A DNA stretch of 64,000 bases, taken from positions 60,354-124,353 of the forward strand of contig JARGOG010000004.1 in assembly GCA_029212785.1 (NCBI GenBank), written 5' to 3'. Shown here piece by piece: positions 62,263-64,000 of this stretch (positions within the stretch are counted from its first letter, which is position 1; the number at the start of each line of letters is the position of its first letter). The translations under genes and the position numbers were made by a program. The notes under the pieces are model-generated. The model searched no databases, was not told the origin of the DNA, and was given only the letters and a program-made list of their open reading frames with translations. Source of the DNA: Thalassobaculaceae bacterium. Lineage in GTDB: Bacteria; Pseudomonadota; Alphaproteobacteria; Thalassobaculales; Thalassobaculaceae.

Positions 62263-63436
62263 CACTCATTCCGACCGTCCTACCGGTGGCGAAGAGCCGG
62301 TGAGCGGTGCCGACGTCGTTGTCGTCGGTGGCGGGGCGACCGGGCTCAGCACAGCGTGGTGGCTCGCACGGTCCGGTGTTGATGTCCTGGTTCTGGAGGC
62401 CGGCGTGGTCGGGTTCGGGGCGTCAGGCCGAAATGGCGGCGGCTGTACCCACGGCATCAGCCCTCTCTTCGCCGAGGAGCAGCGGCTCTGGCCGATGATG
62501 GACGATTTGCTCGGCTATCCGACCGAGTTCTCTCCGCACCGTGTCCGCATCGTGCTGAATGACGAGCAGAACACGCGGTTCCAGCGCATGCACGAAATCG
62601 CAAAGCGGTATGGCTTTAAGTCCGAGGCGCTCGATCCGGTGCAACTGTGCGAGATTGTGCCGCTGGCGGGCGAGGAGACGCTGGGCGGCTATTACCATTC
62701 CTTCGGCGGGCACGCGAACCCGCACCGCACCGTCCAAGCCTATGCCTGGGCGATCCAAGATCACGGTGGCCGGGTGTTGCAGCACACGACGGTCGACGGC
62801 TTCACGGTGGCCGGCGGGCGGGTGACGGCGGTTGAGACGACACGAGGCAGCATCGGCTGTCAAAAGCTGGTATTGGCCGCCGGTCCGTATACCGGCGCCC
62901 TGACGGGGATGCTCGGCGACGAGGTCCCGGTGCAGCCGGCGCGCGCGGAGATGATCGTCACCGAACCGTTGCCGCTGATGCAGGTTGGCGGGGTCGATGG
63001 CAACGGCCTGTATGGCCGGCAAACCCTGCGCGGCAACCTGGCTTATGGCGGCGGGCCGCACGAGTGGTTCGATCTCGACGACATGGCTGGGCGTCGCCCG
63101 GCGTCGTCCCCGGTCACCCGCAGCATAGCAAAGCGGGTTGCCGAGTTGTTTCCCAAGGCCGCCCACGCCCGGGTGATCCGAAGCTGGGCAGGATTCATCG
63201 AGAACACCCCGGACGGCCGACCGGTCATCGACCGGCTTCGCGGCGTCGATAACGTCGTGGCCGCCACCATGTCGAGCGTCGGTTTCGGCCTGTCGCCGGC
63301 CAGCGGTCATGCGATACAGCAGTTGGTGACCGACGGGGAATGCGCCTTCACCGACTTGTCGACCTTCTCGCTGGCCCGGTTCGATGGACTGGCGTCGGAC
63401 TGGCGGGGACAGCTCGGATGGGGCGCGGTGGCATAG
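62255..63436 (+). CDS. FAD-dependent amino-acid dehydrogenase subunit (DAO family, HcnC/OoxB type)
   Basis: A 393-aa protein of the glycine/D-amino acid oxidase family. FAD site VVVVGGGATGLSTAWWLARS; LEAGVVGFGASGRNGGG is the second FAD contact; the C-terminal part has RSWAGFIENTPDGRPVIDRL. With the gene before it, it probably forms a two-subunit dehydrogenase oxidising an amino acid or N-methyl amino acid, feeding or extending sarcosine oxidation. The exact substrate is unknown. Confidence 0.88.
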   Translation: MADTHSDRPTGGEEPVSGADVVVVGGGATGLSTAWWLARSGVDVLVLEAGVVGFGASGRNGGGCTHGISPLFAEEQRLWPMMDDLLGYPTEFSPHRVRIVLNDEQNTRFQRMHEIAKRYGFKSEALDPVQLCEIVPLAGEETLGGYYHSFGGHANPHRTVQAYAWAIQDHGGRVLQHTTVDGFTVAGGRVTAVETTRGSIGCQKLVLAAGPYTGALTGMLGDEVPVQPARAEMIVTEPLPLMQVGGVDGNGLYGRQTLRGNLAYGGGPHEWFDLDDMAGRRPASSPVTRSIAKRVAELFPKAAHARVIRSWAGFIENTPDGRPVIDRLRGVDNVVAATMSSVGFGLSPASGHAIQQLVTDGECAFTDLSTFSLARFDGLASDWRGQLGWGAVA

Positions 63437-63626
63437 AATACGGATGTGTTTTGACGCCTCAACCAGCGCTGGGCGTCCAGCTGGACCGGTGATGGGGCGC
63501 TATCGCGGCGGTGGAGCATGCACGAACGTGCCCAAGGGTATTAGACGGTCATGCGGGTTCGACCGCGGACCGCCATTGCGGGAAGGCTCTGCCGCGCAAG
63601 CTCCGAAGGGTTCAGCCTGAGATCAG
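63437..63626. other. Region after the sox operon
   Basis: About 190 bases with no supported gene; short open frames have no recognisable similarity. It leads into the integrase fragment. Confidence 0.35.
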
Positions 63627-63748
63627 ATGCCGAGGCTCGCTATGTCGAGCGGCACGTGACGCCGTGCATGTTCCGACACAGCGCCGCCACGCAGTTTCTC
63701 GATTGCGGCGTGGACATCCGTCTCGTCCAGAAGCTTTTGGTCTTCTTC
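63627..63748 (+). pseudogene. Tyrosine-recombinase (integrase) C-terminal fragment
   Basis: A short plus-strand frame reads ARYVERHVTPCMFRHSAATQ followed by FLDCGVDIRLVQKLL. This matches the catalytic core of phage-type integrases, in which HxxRHxxAT...G.D...VQ.LLGH precedes the catalytic Tyr. Only the RHS box region remains; the frame diverges after LVQKLL, before the usual LGH and Tyr, and no upstream core is present. It is a remnant of a mobile element beside the sox operon. Confidence 0.65.
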
Positions 63749-63926
63749 GCTTCATTAGAAGCAGGTCGCCCGACTGATTCCGGCCGGGGACGCAGATCCG
63801 GGAAACGCTAACCAAATTCGAGGGTTTTAGCGCCGGCACATCGCGTGACAACACCAGAAAAAGAATGTTCTATGAATCGCAGCTAAATCAAAACGGTGAA
63901 GTCCCGACAACATATCACTTAGGGGA

Positions 63927-64000
63927 ATGTGGACATTGTTGGCGGATTTGCCATCGAATGAGATAGAGCGGTTGGCGGAGCTACGGCGGCTGTGTCTGTT
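63927..64000 (+). CDS. Possible start of a gene running off the right edge
   Basis: ATG at 63927-63929 has AGGGG just upstream and opens a frame that stays open to the window end (24 codons: MWTLLADLPSNEIERLAELR...). It follows a short AT-rich stretch. No family can be recognised from so few residues. Confidence 0.35.
   Translation, partial: MWTLLADLPSNEIERLAELRRLCL

Overview
The window is about 64 kb of GC-rich DNA that reads as an alphaproteobacterial chromosome. A Rhodospirillales-like marine or soil bacterium is my inference. The grounds are a CIRCE-controlled groESL, an overlapping hflK-hflC operon, TRAP transport, a soxBDAG locus and a Fur-centred iron region. I saw no rRNA, tRNA or CRISPR array.

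Region 1 (1-6.6 kb, mostly minus strand) holds housekeeping and stress genes: the 5' part of groEL, groES with a perfect CIRCE operator, an hflK-hflC-serine protease operon joined by ATGA overlaps, two small proteins (one of only 48 aa), and a transglutaminase-like protein whose catalytic His position carries Ala.

Region 2 (6.6-19.2 kb) is a catabolic island. It encodes a GntR/UTRA regulator, a family III CoA-transferase, an acyl-CoA dehydrogenase, an MmgE/PrpD protein, an HSL-type esterase with a GntR/FCD regulator, a zinc alcohol dehydrogenase, a TRAP transporter (dctPQM) and a Baeyer-Villiger monooxygenase. The two main promoters carry the same 13-bp element at nearly the same distance from the start codons, so the island looks like one regulon. 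Alcohol dehydrogenase, BVMO, esterase, CoA-transferase and acyl-CoA dehydrogenase make a plausible route for an unknown, probably carboxylated, alcohol or ketone.

Region 3 (19.4-41.2 kb) is an iron island. fur lies behind a near-consensus Fur box. It is followed by a heme system (hmuR-hmuT-hmuU-hmuV with a divergent IsdG-like heme monooxygenase) and two ferric-siderophore systems. The first has a TonB receptor, binding protein, DUF2218-siderophore reductase fusion, permease and ATPase. The second is headed by an ECF sigma factor/FecR pair and a signal-transducing TonB receptor. Five further palindromes of a TTGCGAAT-type motif lie upstream of the iron units. A TetR regulator and an N-terminally truncated hybrid kinase sit between the systems.

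Region 4 (41.3-51.3 kb) is a sensory island. It contains a hybrid kinase whose membrane domain matches the ethylene-binding domain of plant ETR1, including every copper/ethylene ligand position I could check; an OmpR-type regulator divergent from a kinase-like protein with a degraded ATPase domain; a soluble three-PAS chemotaxis protein; and an NMT1-type binding protein coupled to a hybrid kinase.

Region 5 (51.7-63.4 kb) is for methylated amines or amino acids. A dipeptide-type ABC importer without ATPase genes is divergent from soxB-soxD-soxA-soxG, followed by a two-gene FAD dehydrogenase resembling HcnBC/OoxAB. The right edge has a degraded tyrosine-recombinase fragment and the start of a possible new gene. 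The most unusual items are the ethylene-receptor-like kinase, the BVMO/TRAP island with its twin operators, and the two-style Fur operator set.
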